From: Mytilisepta virgata
Lineage: Eukaryota; Mollusca; Bivalvia; Mytilida; Mytilidae
Reading direction: 5' to 3'
Assembly: GCA_028015205.1 (NCBI GenBank)
Contig: CM051510.1
Coordinates: forward strand, 32,860,580-32,924,579
DNA: 64,000 nucleotides
The notes under the pieces were generated by a model. The model saw only the letters and a program-made list of their open reading frames with translations, had not been told where the DNA came from and searched no databases. The position numbers and the translations under genes are program-made. This document shows positions 40,441-53,400 of the stretch, piece by piece (the first letter of the stretch is position 1; every line of letters begins with the position of its first letter).

Positions 40441-41860
40441 ACTCTTCATTTCGTTAACTAAATTTAAGAATTTCATTTTATAATTTTATTGACTCATAAT
40501 TTACCAGGTGTATCAAGTGAATGAATTTGTGATTGGAAGTATTTACCAATTTCCAATTTAACTTTTATTATCTCCCCTGATTTCCAACTACGGCTGTGAC
40601 ACAGCAAATGTATATAAAATTAGTTTATCTGTAAAAATTAGTGATATGACATATACATACACTTATGCAGAAAAACATGTAAAGTCGTTTATACCAGGAA
40701 TTAAAAAACACGATTTGGGTAGTAGTTAAACAAGGGAGGTAATTCATATTGAATTGGAATATATCTAAATTGAAAGTGTACATGTATTTGTCCCATGATG
40801 TTTCAACACTTTTTAAAGTCAGTCATTTTTATAAAATCATTTCTCCATCATGTATGCAATGATTAAGATATCTGTGTAAACTAACTTTAAAATTATATCA
40901 TTACATTATCCTATGTTTTGTTTTCTTACCTGGTGCCTTGTTCCATATAAATTTACATGAATGACTGGCAACACGTGGTGTCATGGGGGCTTAACTGACA
41001 GAGCTGCCAAATGCTAACCCAATGTACAGAATAATTAGTGAATAGTGAAATTTCAGTTTTGTGGCATGTATACAAAGTGACAGAAACAAAAATCGACTTA
41101 AAATAATCAGTACTATCTTGCCCACTATAAATGGCCAGTTAACAAGTGAACTTTTCTGTCTCAACTGGCCACACCTTCAGAGATTTTTCTGTGGAATTTT
41201 AACATTTTTTGAAATTATGGCCATTTTGGTCCAAGACATGACCAGAAAGAGGGGTACCTAATGGGCCATTCTATCCTGGTTTGATATCAATAAACTCTGT
41301 ATGTTCATAGGACAAGATTTTCGAATACATAATGGTTGATTTCAGTATTTTTTGTAACAGCAGCCATTTTGATCCAAGACTGCACCCTGGAAATAATTTA
41401 TACAGGAGACCCCTCAATGGTGGGCATATTAGTATAAGGTCCTAACTAATTGACCAATGAACATTATTTTTAAGGGGAACTACCTAACGAGTTCAGAAGA
41501 TTTTTACAGAAATGTTCATTTTGATGGAAGATTGTTATAGATGACAATGGATAGAAAGTGTTGCCAATAGCTCATCATAGCTTGCCACCTGAGCTAAAAA
41601 CAAAAACACAAATCATTAAAAAATATACTTTATTGAAAACCACATTGAAATTTATCCTGTTATGAATATTACTCAATAACCCTCTCTGTTTGTGTATCTA
41701 TTGATAAATTCTCTGTTCTCACATACTTTTGCTAATTCACAGATGTCAATGAATTTTTTTTAATTTGTCTTTTTCATGAAATTTTGTTGTTAACCATATA
41801 GCTATACTAACGGTGAAAAAGAAATTTTATTAGAATAAGACACTTGAGACAAGGTTTTGT
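40441..41860. other. 3' side of the EF-hand gene; no further gene seen
   Basis: AT-rich. Segments such as 'ggccattttggtccaagac' recur loosely within it, hinting at an old tandem element, but boundaries could not be set. Confidence 0.4.
41289..41294 (+). terminator. Possible polyadenylation signal of the EF-hand gene
   Basis: AATAAA about 850 bases after the stop; no closer canonical signal was seen. Weak. Confidence 0.25.
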
Positions 41861-42096
41861 TTAGTTTGTTTGGTTTTATGCTGTTTCCAGCAGATTAGAC
41901 TATTTCGCGGCGGCCAGTTTTTATTGGAGGAAGCCAGAGTACCCAGAGAGAACCACATGTGGTAATCCTTGTCAATTAAGATTTGAGCAACACACCCCGC
42001 CACAGGTGATACACACTTACAACCTCAGTGTTGACAGGCTAGTGATCATTTGTAGTCATGACGAACTACCTAGACCACTCAGCCACCGAGGCCCCT
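41861..42096 (-). mobile_element. tRNA-derived SINE S1 with perfect target duplication
   Basis: Reverse-oriented copy bounded by the perfect 13-bp repeat GACAAGGTTTTGT at 41848-41860 and 42097-42109, which shows LINE-type retroposition. Confidence 0.92.
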
Positions 42097-42171
42097 GACA
42101 AGGTTTTGTAATCTAGATCTACAGGAATATTTGATATGTTGTGATCACCTACTTTTGGTGTGACAGAACTT

Positions 42172-43785
42172 AAACAAGAGGATCACTCGAGCCTGTATCG
42201 CTCACCTGGATTTAACTTTTCACCCTGAGCAGGACTAAAAAATTTAAGTGTTGCAGTTAATTTGGCTGGTTTTTCTATGGGGTTCTATGTTAAACTAAGT
42301 TCAGCTGTGGCAGTTATCTTGGTTGACAGTCCAGGTCAATGGACACATTCCTACAAGAGAACCATCGAAGGACCATTTCCGCTAAGTCTTGTTCCAACTA
42401 GCTAAATGGTTTCAGACAAGAAGATTTTTAAATGAATTTTCCTATGGGGTCCTATATTTAACTAAGTTCGGCCATGGCGGCCATCTTGGTTGACAATCTG
42501 GGTGAACTGACACATTTCTGAAAGAGGACCATCTTAGGACCAATGCTGCCAACTTTAGTTCCAATTGGCTCAGTAGTTTCAGACGAGAAGATTTTTGAGT
42601 GAATTTCTCATAGGATCCTTTGTTAAACTAAGTTCGGCTGTGGTGGCCATCTTGGTTCACAGTCCATGAAATCTGACATATATCTGAAAGAGGACATCCT
42701 AAGGACCATTGCTGCCAAGTTGGTTTTCATTATGTCAAGTGGTTTCAGACAAGAAGATTTTTCAATGAATTTTCCCATAGGGCCCTTTGTTAAACTAAGT
42801 TTGGCTGTGGCGGCCATCTAGTTTGACAGTCAAGATGATCGAACAAAATTCTGAAAAAGGACCACCTAAAGACCATTGCTACAAAGTCTAGTTGTAATTG
42901 GCTTAGTGGTTTTAGACAAGCAGATTTTTGAGTGAATTTCCCATAGGGTCCTATGTTTAACTAAGTTCGGCTGTGTCGGTAACAGTCCGGGTCATCAGGC
43001 ATATTTCTGGAAGAGAACCTCCAAAGGAGCATTACTGACAACTTTGGTTCCAATTGGCCTTGTAGTTTCATAGAAGAAGATTTTTGAAATTCACCCCTCT
43101 GCCCATTTTTTCTATTTTAGTAATAGCACCCATGTCGGTTGGAAGTCGGGGATGCCAGTCATAAGTTTGGAAGGGGGCCATCCAAGGACCATTCCACCAA
43201 AGTTTGGTCTCAATTTGTCCAGTTGTTTCAGAGGAGAAGATCTTTAAAGGAAAGTTTACACTGGATGCCATCTTTAAAGGGCAAAAACTCCTATAAGGGG
43301 TCAATCAATGATTTTGGTCATGTTGACTTATTTGTAGATCTTACTTTGTTGAACATTTTTGCTGTATAATAATATTCAAGATAATAACCTAAAACTGCAA
43401 AATTTCCTTAAAATTAACAATTCAGGGGCAATAACCCAACAATGGGTTCACCGATTCGTCTGAAAATTTTTAGGAAGGTAGATCTTGACCTGATGAACAT
43501 TTTTACCCAAGTCAGTTTTGCTCTAAATGCTTTAGTTTTTGAGATAAAAGACAAAAACTGCAGTTTACCCTTATGTTCTATTTTTAGCCATGTCGGCCAT
43601 GTTGGTTGACAGGCGGCATCATCGGACACATTTTTTTAAACTAGATACCCTAATGATGCTTGAGGCCAAGTTTGGTTTGATTTGGCCCAGTAGTTTCAGG
43701 AGAAGATTTTTGTAAAAGTTAATGGACGACGGACGCCAAGTGATGAGAATATCTCACTTGACCCTTTGGGTCAGGTGACCTAAAA
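42172..43785 (+). mobile_element. Tandem-core dispersed element D (167-bp units)
   Basis: Begins 'gatcactcgagcctgtatcg' and ends in the palindromic 'cacttgaccctttgggtcag' plus gtgacc. The word AACTAAGTT(C/T) recurs at 42292, 42459, 42625, 42792 and 42959, a period of 166-167 bases; later units are more diverged. The end carries 'ggacgacggacgcc', a degenerate ACGG simple repeat. Several reverse open frames are shadows of the repeat. Confidence 0.85.
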
Positions 43786-44383
43786 AGCAGACAATGAATT
43801 TCAAATCCCTGGCTTCTCACTATTTTGAGGTACTTTACCTTTTCACAAAATAATACTATTTCCCATTTGTTTTTGTTTATTTAATTTTTTTTTTTCATAC
43901 TCCAAATATTTCATTAATATAGTACTGAAAAAATCATACTGAGAATAATTAATAAGATTTTCAAAATTTAACCAAGTAAATTATACCTTATGGTATGTAA
44001 AAAATAAGCTTCACAATAGATAATAATTCTCCATAATATATTTTCACTAATTGTACAGATAACAATGTGTAAAAACCTTCTTACAATGTATAATAATCAA
44101 AAACTTTTACGATATTTAATAGTATAAAACATTTATCACATATTATAAAGTATTTTAAGAAGAAATACCTTGGTATAAATATATTCACATTCAAACGTTT
44201 TTGGTCTTATGTTAAGGATTCAAAATTTTGCAATAAAACTACTCTGTGTCCCATATACACAGACCTGATTTTGATGACTGAGTAAAAATAGTGAAATTGA
44301 TACTTATGCAGCCAATTTAAGATGTATAATAAAGGAACCTTAATGGAGAAATCCAGACTTCCAAAAGTGGAATTCTGCTTTAA

Positions 44384-44778
44384 GGATGCTCGCTGGTCAT
44401 GTTTTGGTCTTTTTGTCCGATTTTCGGAATCCTTGGGTTTTATCCATTTCTTAAACACGAAATTTTTTGCCCATGAACCCCCACTTTTTCTTTTATAATT
44501 CAATCATATATACCTATACGTGAAAATGGTATTTGACCAAATTTTATGAAATCCTTTTATTTTTTTCATACATCTTTGAGAGACTGAAGTTGTCAATGCA
44601 AAGACAATGAAAAATCCAGAGAAAACCCATTTCCTGCAAATTTTCAAGGCCTTATAGCTCTAAAATGAGCACATGAACCTATATTTTTTTCTTGCCTATT
44701 TTTTACTATTCATATGTTCTGTCAAACTAAAACATCATTTCAAATCCTATTTATTTCCTATCAGACCAGAGATCATCC
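44384..44778 (-). mobile_element. TTAA-flanked MITE, copy 2
   Basis: 395-bp reverse copy of the 3233-3625 element with TTAA at 44380-44383 and 44779-44782. Clear similarity over the whole length. Confidence 0.85.
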
Positions 44779-45376
44779 TTAAATTTCCCCCGATTGAAGG
44801 TTTATATTCCTCTCCATCTTATCTCTAAAATTCACTTAAATTTACTAATCCGAGATCACTTTCCAATATTTGATGGAAGATTTTTTTATATTTTCTGTTT
44901 AGAAATTTAGAAGTGAGCATAGTTTCAACTTGTTCAACATGATATTCTTTTGTCTCATATTTTGTGCAAAAATAAATGTGATGCACATTTAATAGAGAAA
45001 ATAAAATTCTCTTAAAATTCTGAGACATTCCAAGCATTTGGATAAATAATTATTTTCAATTTATCTGGGACACACTTATTTTTGGTTATTTTAATGGTCA
45101 GACATTTCAATGCAATGACATCAATCATCTCCCCTTAAAGTCACACAAGGGAGATAATTAAATAGTCTATCTTCAACCATGAAGACCAAAGGGGGACAAG
45201 TTAAAGTTATCCCCCTTAGCTAATTTGGCTAACATCAACAGCAAAGCTTAAACTTGTTATACATTTATTAATTAGAAATCTACACTAAAGGAATGTTTTA
45301 TTGTATATCAGTTGGTCTCACTATATATACCTACATAGAGTAACAAAATGGTAAAAGGCATTTAAGTTACTTTGAT

Positions 45377-45503
45377 TGTTTGTTTGTTTAGTTGGGGTTT
45401 TACGCCGTTTTCAGCACATTTGGCTATTTCGCAGCGGCCAGTTTTTATTGGTGGAGGAATCTGGAGTACCCAGAGAAAACCACCGACCTTCGGTAGGAAA
45501 ATC
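45377..45503 (-). mobile_element. SINE S1, 5'-truncated, perfect 14-bp target duplication
   Basis: Only the 3' body is present; the tRNA head is missing. It is bounded by TAAGTTACTTTGAT at 45363-45376 and 45504-45517. Truncation with an intact duplication means it inserted in this short form. Confidence 0.92.
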
Positions 45504-45570
45504 TAAGTTACTTTGATGTATAAATGTTACGTTTTAGATAAACAATATATACTCCAAATTCAGACCTTAA

Positions 45571-45812
45571 TGTTCGTTTGTTTAGTTCGGGTTTTACGCC
45601 GTTTTCAGCACATTTAGCTATTTCGCAGCAGCCCATTTTTTTATTGGTGGAGGAAGCCAGAGTACCTGGAGATAACCACCGACCTTCAGTAGGAAAATTG
45701 GCAATCCTTGTCAATTTAGATCGGAGTCAAACACACCCTGCAACAGGTGAGATTCGAACTCACAACCTCAGTGTTGACAGGCTAGTGATCATTAGTAGTC
45801 ATGACGAAGCCC
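45571..45812 (-). mobile_element. SINE S1, reverse copy with shortened head
   Basis: Full body and B-box region (GAGATTCGAACTC on plus) but the A-box part is lost: sequence jumps from 'agtcatgacgaag' to 'cccctc'. It sits only 67 bases from the previous copy. Confidence 0.85.
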
Positions 45813-46113
45813 CTCAGACATTTGTGTGAACCGAGGATATGGAAATAAATGCAAATTTAATAAATGCAATCCATAATTTTCAAAAACCAAGAAATAAAAA
45901 TGTGTGAGTATTATTTGCTACAATTTTCACCTACTCACATTTTATTTGGCAAAAAGAAAGAATTAAATCACATTAATAACACATCTCAAATATAAAACAA
46001 CTTTCAAACCATCTCATGATCTATATAACATTTATTAGAGAGTAATCAGACAGTACTTAAGAAAGTATCATGATTACAAATTTCAGGCCATGATTGAATA
46101 ATTTCATAATAAG

Positions 46114-46437
46114 GCCTCACCAATTTGATTTTTAGTTCTTTGAATTTTTCTATGGCAAAAATAGGTGCGAGCGAGGGAAATTTATTTTTATTTTTTTTTT
46201 CTTTAGGACTAGTTTTTTCAGGCGAAGATCAAATTAATGTGCGGCACAAGTTTTTTATCCTAAAAATGGAAAAAATCCCTATATTTTACAAAATTTTAGG
46301 AGTGGGCGAACACTATTTATAATTTCTTGAAAAATGAAGAATTTGAGGCAAATTTTCAAAATTTTTATTTAAATTTACAAAGTTCGAAAATAGGAGCGGC
46401 AAAATCCAAAGAACTAAAAATCAATTTTGCTGTAAAT
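46114..46437. mobile_element. MITE family M3, full copy
   Basis: Inverted termini of about 28 bases sharing GATTTTTAGTTCTTTG at the left (46129 on) and its complement CAAAGAACTAAAAATC at the right. Half copies are at 5857, 22800 and 37530. Confidence 0.75.
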
Positions 46438-47283
46438 TATTTGATATGATGTAATCCATTCAAATCAATTAACAGCACATTTACCAGTAACTAATAATTT
46501 CTCACATGGGAGCTGATGAGGTATTATCTGTAGGTGGATATGCCAACCCACCCAGAAATACATGTATTATTAGGCATGACTCTCTTGCTCTTAAATGCGT
46601 AGTGCGTAGGGCAGAAGCAACAAATACCATTTTTTAAGTCTTTGGTTTGACCTGTCGGGCGACAGCCCAAATAAGATGCTACCATGCTATTGAAAGACCA
46701 ATGAGGGATTTTATGTCTGATAAAAATTCGTGTCCAATAATCTGTTGTTTTGTATGTTTTTACATTTTTTTTATACTGCATTGAAATCATGGCTAAAGAT
46801 AAAGTTTGGCAAAATATATTTTTGCAACCTTTCATCAAAATAAAGTTTAGCAAAAATTTATATGCCATCAGATAATCCCCCACTACATATCATAGCACAA
46901 CAAAAAATACAAGATCATCTATTGTCTACACATACAGCTAAATGCTATCTGAAATTAAAGCTGCTGTTTTACAATGGATAACATTCATAAATACATATCT
47001 TCATGTATATAGAATAATGTTCATGATCAAATCTCATTGACTTTCCTTCGGGGTATGCTCATGTCACAGAAGGGCTGAATACACAACTTAATGCAAAGTC
47101 ATCACAGAAATCATATTAAGTATGAATCTAAATATTTTTTTCAAACTGAAGACCGTGACATAGTCCTGTCATCTTGCTATAATTGAAAAATGTCAAAATC
47201 AAAACATGTTCCAGCACTAAAAAATTTCATGTTCCATCACACTAGAATACAATAAAAAAAATCACAACATGCTTATTATAGAA
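46438..47283. other. 3' flank of the dehydrogenase gene
   Basis: No gene seen. Probably includes the 3' UTR of the reverse-strand dehydrogenase; no clear nearby AATAAA on that strand was found. Confidence 0.4.
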
Positions 47284-47451
47284 CTACGATTTGTCTTTTT
47301 CCTGTTGATCCTGTAAAAACTGATATGCGGATGAGAAATCTTTTTTTGCGTAACCGCTATTGGTCATGATTCTGTACATCTGGTGGGCCAGACCTCCTAA
47401 TGGAATTGGAGACTTTGTTACTGTGGCTGCATTTTGTGCCAGACCAAGGTC
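47284..47451 (-). CDS. HIBADH: HIBADH last exon
   Basis: 168 bases, [20 protein letters not shown] to QDQQEKDKS and TAG. Confidence 0.95.
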   Translation of the reverse strand, partial: DLGLAQNAATVTKSPIPLGGLAHQMYRIMTNSGYAKKDFSSAYQFLQDQQEKDKS

Positions 47452-50400
47452 CTGTGGTAGAAATAATATTAATTAAAAAACTTTATAAGTCTGTACCAAT
47501 CAATATGTATCCTACATAAACCAAAAAGTTGTTTTTTGAAAAATCTCGATCCTTTCGTTAAAATGTGATCCTATAAACTGTCACTGTACCATTGTAATGA
47601 AATATTGCCATTATGAAATACTTATTTTGTGTAAGAAATTTTTCATTTCTATCTATTCAGTTTTTGTTGTTGTTAAAAATTCAATGAAGTCAAATGAGTG
47701 TGAGTCCTTAAAAGTGCATGAAATGTTTTTCTAGCAACCCTAAAGTTTACAGTATTATTTTATTCTATGTCAATACATGGCATGAAATATATATTCAGGC
47801 TTTTCTTCACATTTTGGAAATTTTTGTGGAAAATCATTTAGAAACAAAAATCTATTTGAATAACAACAAAATATTTTGCTTCATCAATGTACATAGCCAA
47901 ATAACCAGTATTTCCATAGAAATCTGTAAAAAACTGATATCATATATAATTCTATAAAAAGAATTATACCCCTAAAAAATATAGACATAAAAACAAGTAT
48001 GAGTGAACTCTTTTTTCCAAGATAAATTTCTTCAGATTCAATAAAAAAAATTTACTGAAGATATGTTTTCAAATGAGATACCTCGAAACTAAATCACATT
48101 GCCAACAGACCTGTTATTGGTTTAAAATGCAAAAAAAAAAAACATTCTCACAAAATCAAGAGCATGAAGTACTACGAGCACCTTGTGAAAATAAATTAAA
48201 ATAAAGAATGTCTAACCCATGATGTGTAGTATCATTTTTTTTGTAGTAAAATAATACTCACATCTATGAGTGTAATTTCATGATATAGATATGTCTTTCC
48301 TTACGACCTACCTTTGTCATAAGTGCAGTTCCAAAACCTCCCCTGTATTCATTACTTGATGGTACGCCCTCCAACACCCCTGGGCAAGGATTGTACACTT
48401 CACTGGACCAGCAGCGACCAGAGCTTGTGTTGAGTATTTTAGCTAATAATTTAGGATCCAGTCCTAACCTAGACAAAATAAAAAATGTGTGAGTCTTCCA
48501 AGGAAGACATGTGTCGCCTACGGACGTCAATTTTTACAAAAAATATTAAAATTTTCTAAAAATGAAATATATGCACACCTTTGCATTAAACTTAATGCAC
48601 AGAGAAAGTTTCATCAAATTGCTGTGAGCCGTTATGGAGTAGTTGAGGATAGAAGTTTTGAACCCCCCCTTTTTTTTCTTCAAAAATGTCGATTTTTACA
48701 AAAAAAAATTAAAAATTTTTAAAAATAAAATATATATGCATACATGTACATTAAGGTTAATGTACAGAGAAAGTTTCATCAAATTCCTTTAAGCGGTGAT
48801 GGAGTAGTTGAGGATAGAAGTTTTTACCCCCCCCCCCCACTTTTTTTTCAAAGATGTTAATCTTTAGGAAAAAAAATTAAAATTTTCCAAAAAAATGAAA
48901 TATATATGCACTCCTGTGCATTAAGGTTAATGCACAGAGAAAGTTTAATCAAATTCCTTTGAGCTGTTATAGAGTAGTTGAGGATAGAAGTTTCCCCCCC
49001 ACTTTTTTTTTGCAAAAATGTCGATTTTTACAAAAAAAAATTTTTTTTTTCTAAAAATGAAATATACATGCACACCTTTGCATTAAGGTTAATGCACAGA
49101 GAAAGTTTCATCAAATTCCTTTGAGCGGTTATAGAGTAGTTGAGGATAGAAGTTTTGCCCCCCCCTTTTTTTTTTTGCAAAAATGTCAATTTTTACCAAA
49201 AAAATTTAAAGTTTTCTAAAAATGAAATATATATGCACACCTTTACATTAAGGTTACTGCACAGAGAAAGTTTCATCAAATTCCTTTGAGCGGTTATGGA
49301 GTAGTTGAGGATAGAAGTTTTGAGCCCCCCCTTTTTTTCAAAAATGTCAATTTTTACAAAACAAAATTTTAAATTTTAAAAAATAAAATATATATGCACA
49401 CCTGTGCATTAAGGTTAATGCACAGAGAAAGTTTCATCAAATTCCTTTGAGCGGTTTACGAGCAGTTGAGGATAGAAGAAAAGTGTGATGATGCAAGACG
49501 ATAGATAGTGATCCCTATGTGTCGACCATGCGTTCCGCAGGGGACACAAAAATATTAAATTATATAATTAAAAAACAATATTTAACATAACAGTTAAGTC
49601 TTGCTATCTTGATGTTTGCTCGGCCTGAGAAATAAATATATTGTAGTTAGCTGTACATGTTGTTCGACTCAATAAAAGAGGATTTTAGTGATCAAAGGGA
49701 CACAACTGGAAAATTTTACTAAGCAGTTAATAATGTCACAACATACAGTGTTGAATTACTGGAATGTAAAAGCTTCATGTTTTTAAGGCTACAGTCATTT
49801 TTTCATAGGTGTCAATTATTTTAGTTAACAAACAAAACTCATTGATTTTTTTCCAACCTTTAGATTATGGCATTAGTTCTACATAGCCTAACGGCAGTAA
49901 AGGAGAAAATGTATTTGTGTGGAACAAAGTTTCAGGCTACAGAAAAGTTTTTACTTATCAAGAATTTCCAGTCAACCTAGTTCACAACTGTTAGAGTTAC
50001 TGTAATTATTTTGGTGTTCCTGGCTATAATGTAAGGTCACACATCTGTTATAAGAGTGACACAGGACAATTTGTTCGCAGCATATCATATTAGTTATTAA
50101 AAGTAATGTTGAAATGTTGTAAGGGAGCTACATTTGGGTGGACTTTTGTGGCTGTATTAAGACTTTATATTTTATTTTTTTCCGGGATTATGTCGGTCAG
50201 TTTTGATTGTGATTGATTGGTATGTCATTGTTGACCTTTCCTGTTATCCATTTTGTTCGGTTTTTTTTTTTGTACATCAACCAAACAACTAAGAAATAAT
50301 TGACCAACAAGGTGCCAAGAACAAATCTATTCAAAAGTGATATGAAAAGCATGGATCATGAGATGGGGGAATTGTTTCAAAATCAGATTAATAATTTCAT

Positions 50401-53400
50401 TTATTATAACTATTACTAATTTATTTTTCAGTGTGTTTTAATTTCTATGTTTTGCTTTTCATATATTTTCATATTTACTATCATGACTGTAAAATTGATA
50501 AATTGTCTTCAATTTCACAGCACATACATTGATATTTATTTCTTTAACTTACTTTGTCCCTAAATTCATGGCTTCCGAGGTGCCGATCATGGAAATTGCT
50601 AATAACATATTATTACAAATCTTTGCTGCCTGGAAGATAAACCAAATAGAATAATCTTGGTATATTCTTTAGTAGTAACTGATAACAAACTAGAATTTAG
50701 ATTGACATAAATAAAATATTATAGATTAATATGTTCTCACACGAGTTCAAAATGAAGACTGGGAATTCTTCAACGAGTTTTTAAAATTCACATCTTTCCC
50801 GAGTGGAGCGCAGCGGAACGATAGCAAAGACGCTGAATTTTAAAAACAAGTAGAACATTTTCCAGTTCTTCATTTTTTAACAAGTGTAAGTACCTATTTC
50901 TTCCGTAAAAACAGGGATTTTAGGCATCACACATCTATGTATTTTCAGTATGAACAACCGAAAAGTTATAGTAATGTTCCGTTTGATTGATCAAGAGTCA
51001 CAATAAACGAATGTATTAAGGATTCTTATTGGACATCATACTGAGTGAAGACTAGCGCACGTGAACTCGTCTTCACTCGGTCGTCTCAACTCGAAAACGG
51101 CCATTTACGGAAGAATCAGATGTCTGATTGTGTCATTTTCTGTATATTAGTGGAGATGTTACATATTTTTACATATTTTTTTTGTACATGATTGTATTAT
51201 TGTATATCTGGTATGACATATGTATGTATATCTCATTAAGACTGATAAATCTATTTTCACTATGACAGAGTCATATCAACAATTTTGACAAATGAATATC
51301 AGGACAACACAAATTATAAAGCGAATGGTACCTTGCCCACACCAAAATTAATTGTACGTCCAGTGTCTCTTTGGCCGTGTTTACTACTGTAAAAGCAGAG
51401 AAACTTTTGTTGGGAATTGATTTCGCTTATTTCATGGGTAAGTATAATCAAAGAAAATTAATCGAACATTGAAACGCAACAATTAAGTTTATCAATATTT
51501 GTTAAATTTCAGAATCCATGAAATTTTATCCCCATGAAATCATTTTCAGAAAGGAATCCATGAAATTTTAATCACACGAAAATTAGTTTTAGTTGGGGTT
51601 TCAGCACATTTTGGCTTTTTTGCGGTGGCCAGTTTTTATTGGTGGAGGAAGTCGGAGTACCCAGACAGAACCACTGACCTTTGGTAGGAAAATTGGCAAT
51701 CCTTGTCAATTAAAACTGGAGTCAAACACATCCCGCTACAGTTGAGATTCAAACTCACATCCTCAGTGTTGACAGGCTAGTGATCATTAGTAGTCATGAC
51801 GAACTACCTAGACCACTCGGCCATTGAGGCCCCCGTGAAAATTTGTGATTTTACATAATGTACATAGTTAACTATTACAACTAATGATCCCTAGGAATCC
51901 ACACTGACACTGTGTTTGAACTGAGTTACTTTACTTTACAAAGAATGTTTGTTTAGGAGTTGCACTTACAAGCTTTAAACATGTAAAACCCTTAAGTTGG
52001 ATTATCTCCCTTGGCAAGCATCCTTGCTTCATGCACATCTACATATGACGCCCAACCTTCATATAAAGTTTAATCAAAATCCACTGAACAGTTTCAGAGG
52101 AGTTGGGCTTAAAGCTTTAAACATGAAAAACTCTTAAGTTGGATTATCTCCCATTGCAAGCATCCGGCGATAATGATCTTGCTTCATACACATCTACATA
52201 TGATGCCCAACATTCATATAAAGTTTCATCAAATTCCATTGAACAGTTTCAGAAAAGTTGCACTTACAAGCTTTAATCATACAAAACCCTAAAGTTGGAT
52301 TATCTCCCTTTGCAAGCATCCGGTAATAATTATCTTCCTTCATGCACATCTACTATGATGCCCAACCTTCAAAGAAAGTTTCATCAAAATCCACTGAACG
52401 GTTTAGCAGGAATTGCGCTTACAAGCTTTAAACATGTAAAACCTTAAGTTGCATTATCTCCCTTTGCAAGCATCCAGCGATAATTATCTTGCTTCATGCA
52501 CATCTAAATTGTAAATATGATGCCAAAACTTCATATAAATTTTCATCAAAATCCATTGAACGTATTAGGAGGAGTTGCGCTTACAAGGTACATGCACAGA
52601 TGGACGGGCAGGGTGATTCCTATATATCCCCCTAAAACTTTGTTTGCGGGGAGTATAATAAAAATAGCTGCTCAGATATACATAACTAAGCTGAAAGAGT
52701 GATGAAAATAATATACAAACAAAAAAGAATCCTGTGTTTCACAATATTTAACGGGCTTTTTTCCACAAAAATTCAACCCCAATATGATACCAACACATTT
52801 AAGGGTCAACAATGAACTTGGCACAGCCCAACACATAAATAACACTTACTGACACCCAAAACTATTACAAGAAGTATGTTTTATTACTCTCAAAGAGTTT
52901 TTAAATAAAACTCTAATATCATACCTGTCCTGTTCCCACTGGTCCACAGTGTACTACATTCCTCCCCATTATTGATAAATATCTCTGAGCTAAATCAAAA
53001 CTTTTTTGTGTCCCTCCAACCATAAACGTTAAAGCTGCATCTCTGGCTGCATTTACACCTGTAAAATAAAATAAATCTTAAACAGTAACCATCTAAGTCT
53101 ATCTATAAGGTATTGACATTTTGTTAACTATGGAAGAACCTACATCATTTCCCCCCCCCCCCTTTTTTCACAGGATGATATGACTACTTGTTACTTGGTT
53201 AACAGATAGGAAAGCAGGGGTCGTGCTGGCATACAAAAACTTTGTCGCCAAAAAATATCACTAAAGCATCATTTTTGTCGCCAGTTTTAAAATTTGTTTG
53301 CCAAGTCACCCTCCCCCTTTTGGAAGCATTCTGCCGTACATGATTGTTCTTTTATTCATTACTATTTGAAATAACATGACCTGAAAAGTATTTTTGATGA

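Noticed and set aside
42623..43629. Reverse-strand open frames with Trp/Pro-rich peptides
   Set aside because: They recur with the 167-bp unit of element D and have no family resemblance.
45578..45829. Open frame of 83 codons
   Set aside because: It lies wholly within a reverse-oriented SINE; the same peptide appears at 23471-23776 for the same reason.
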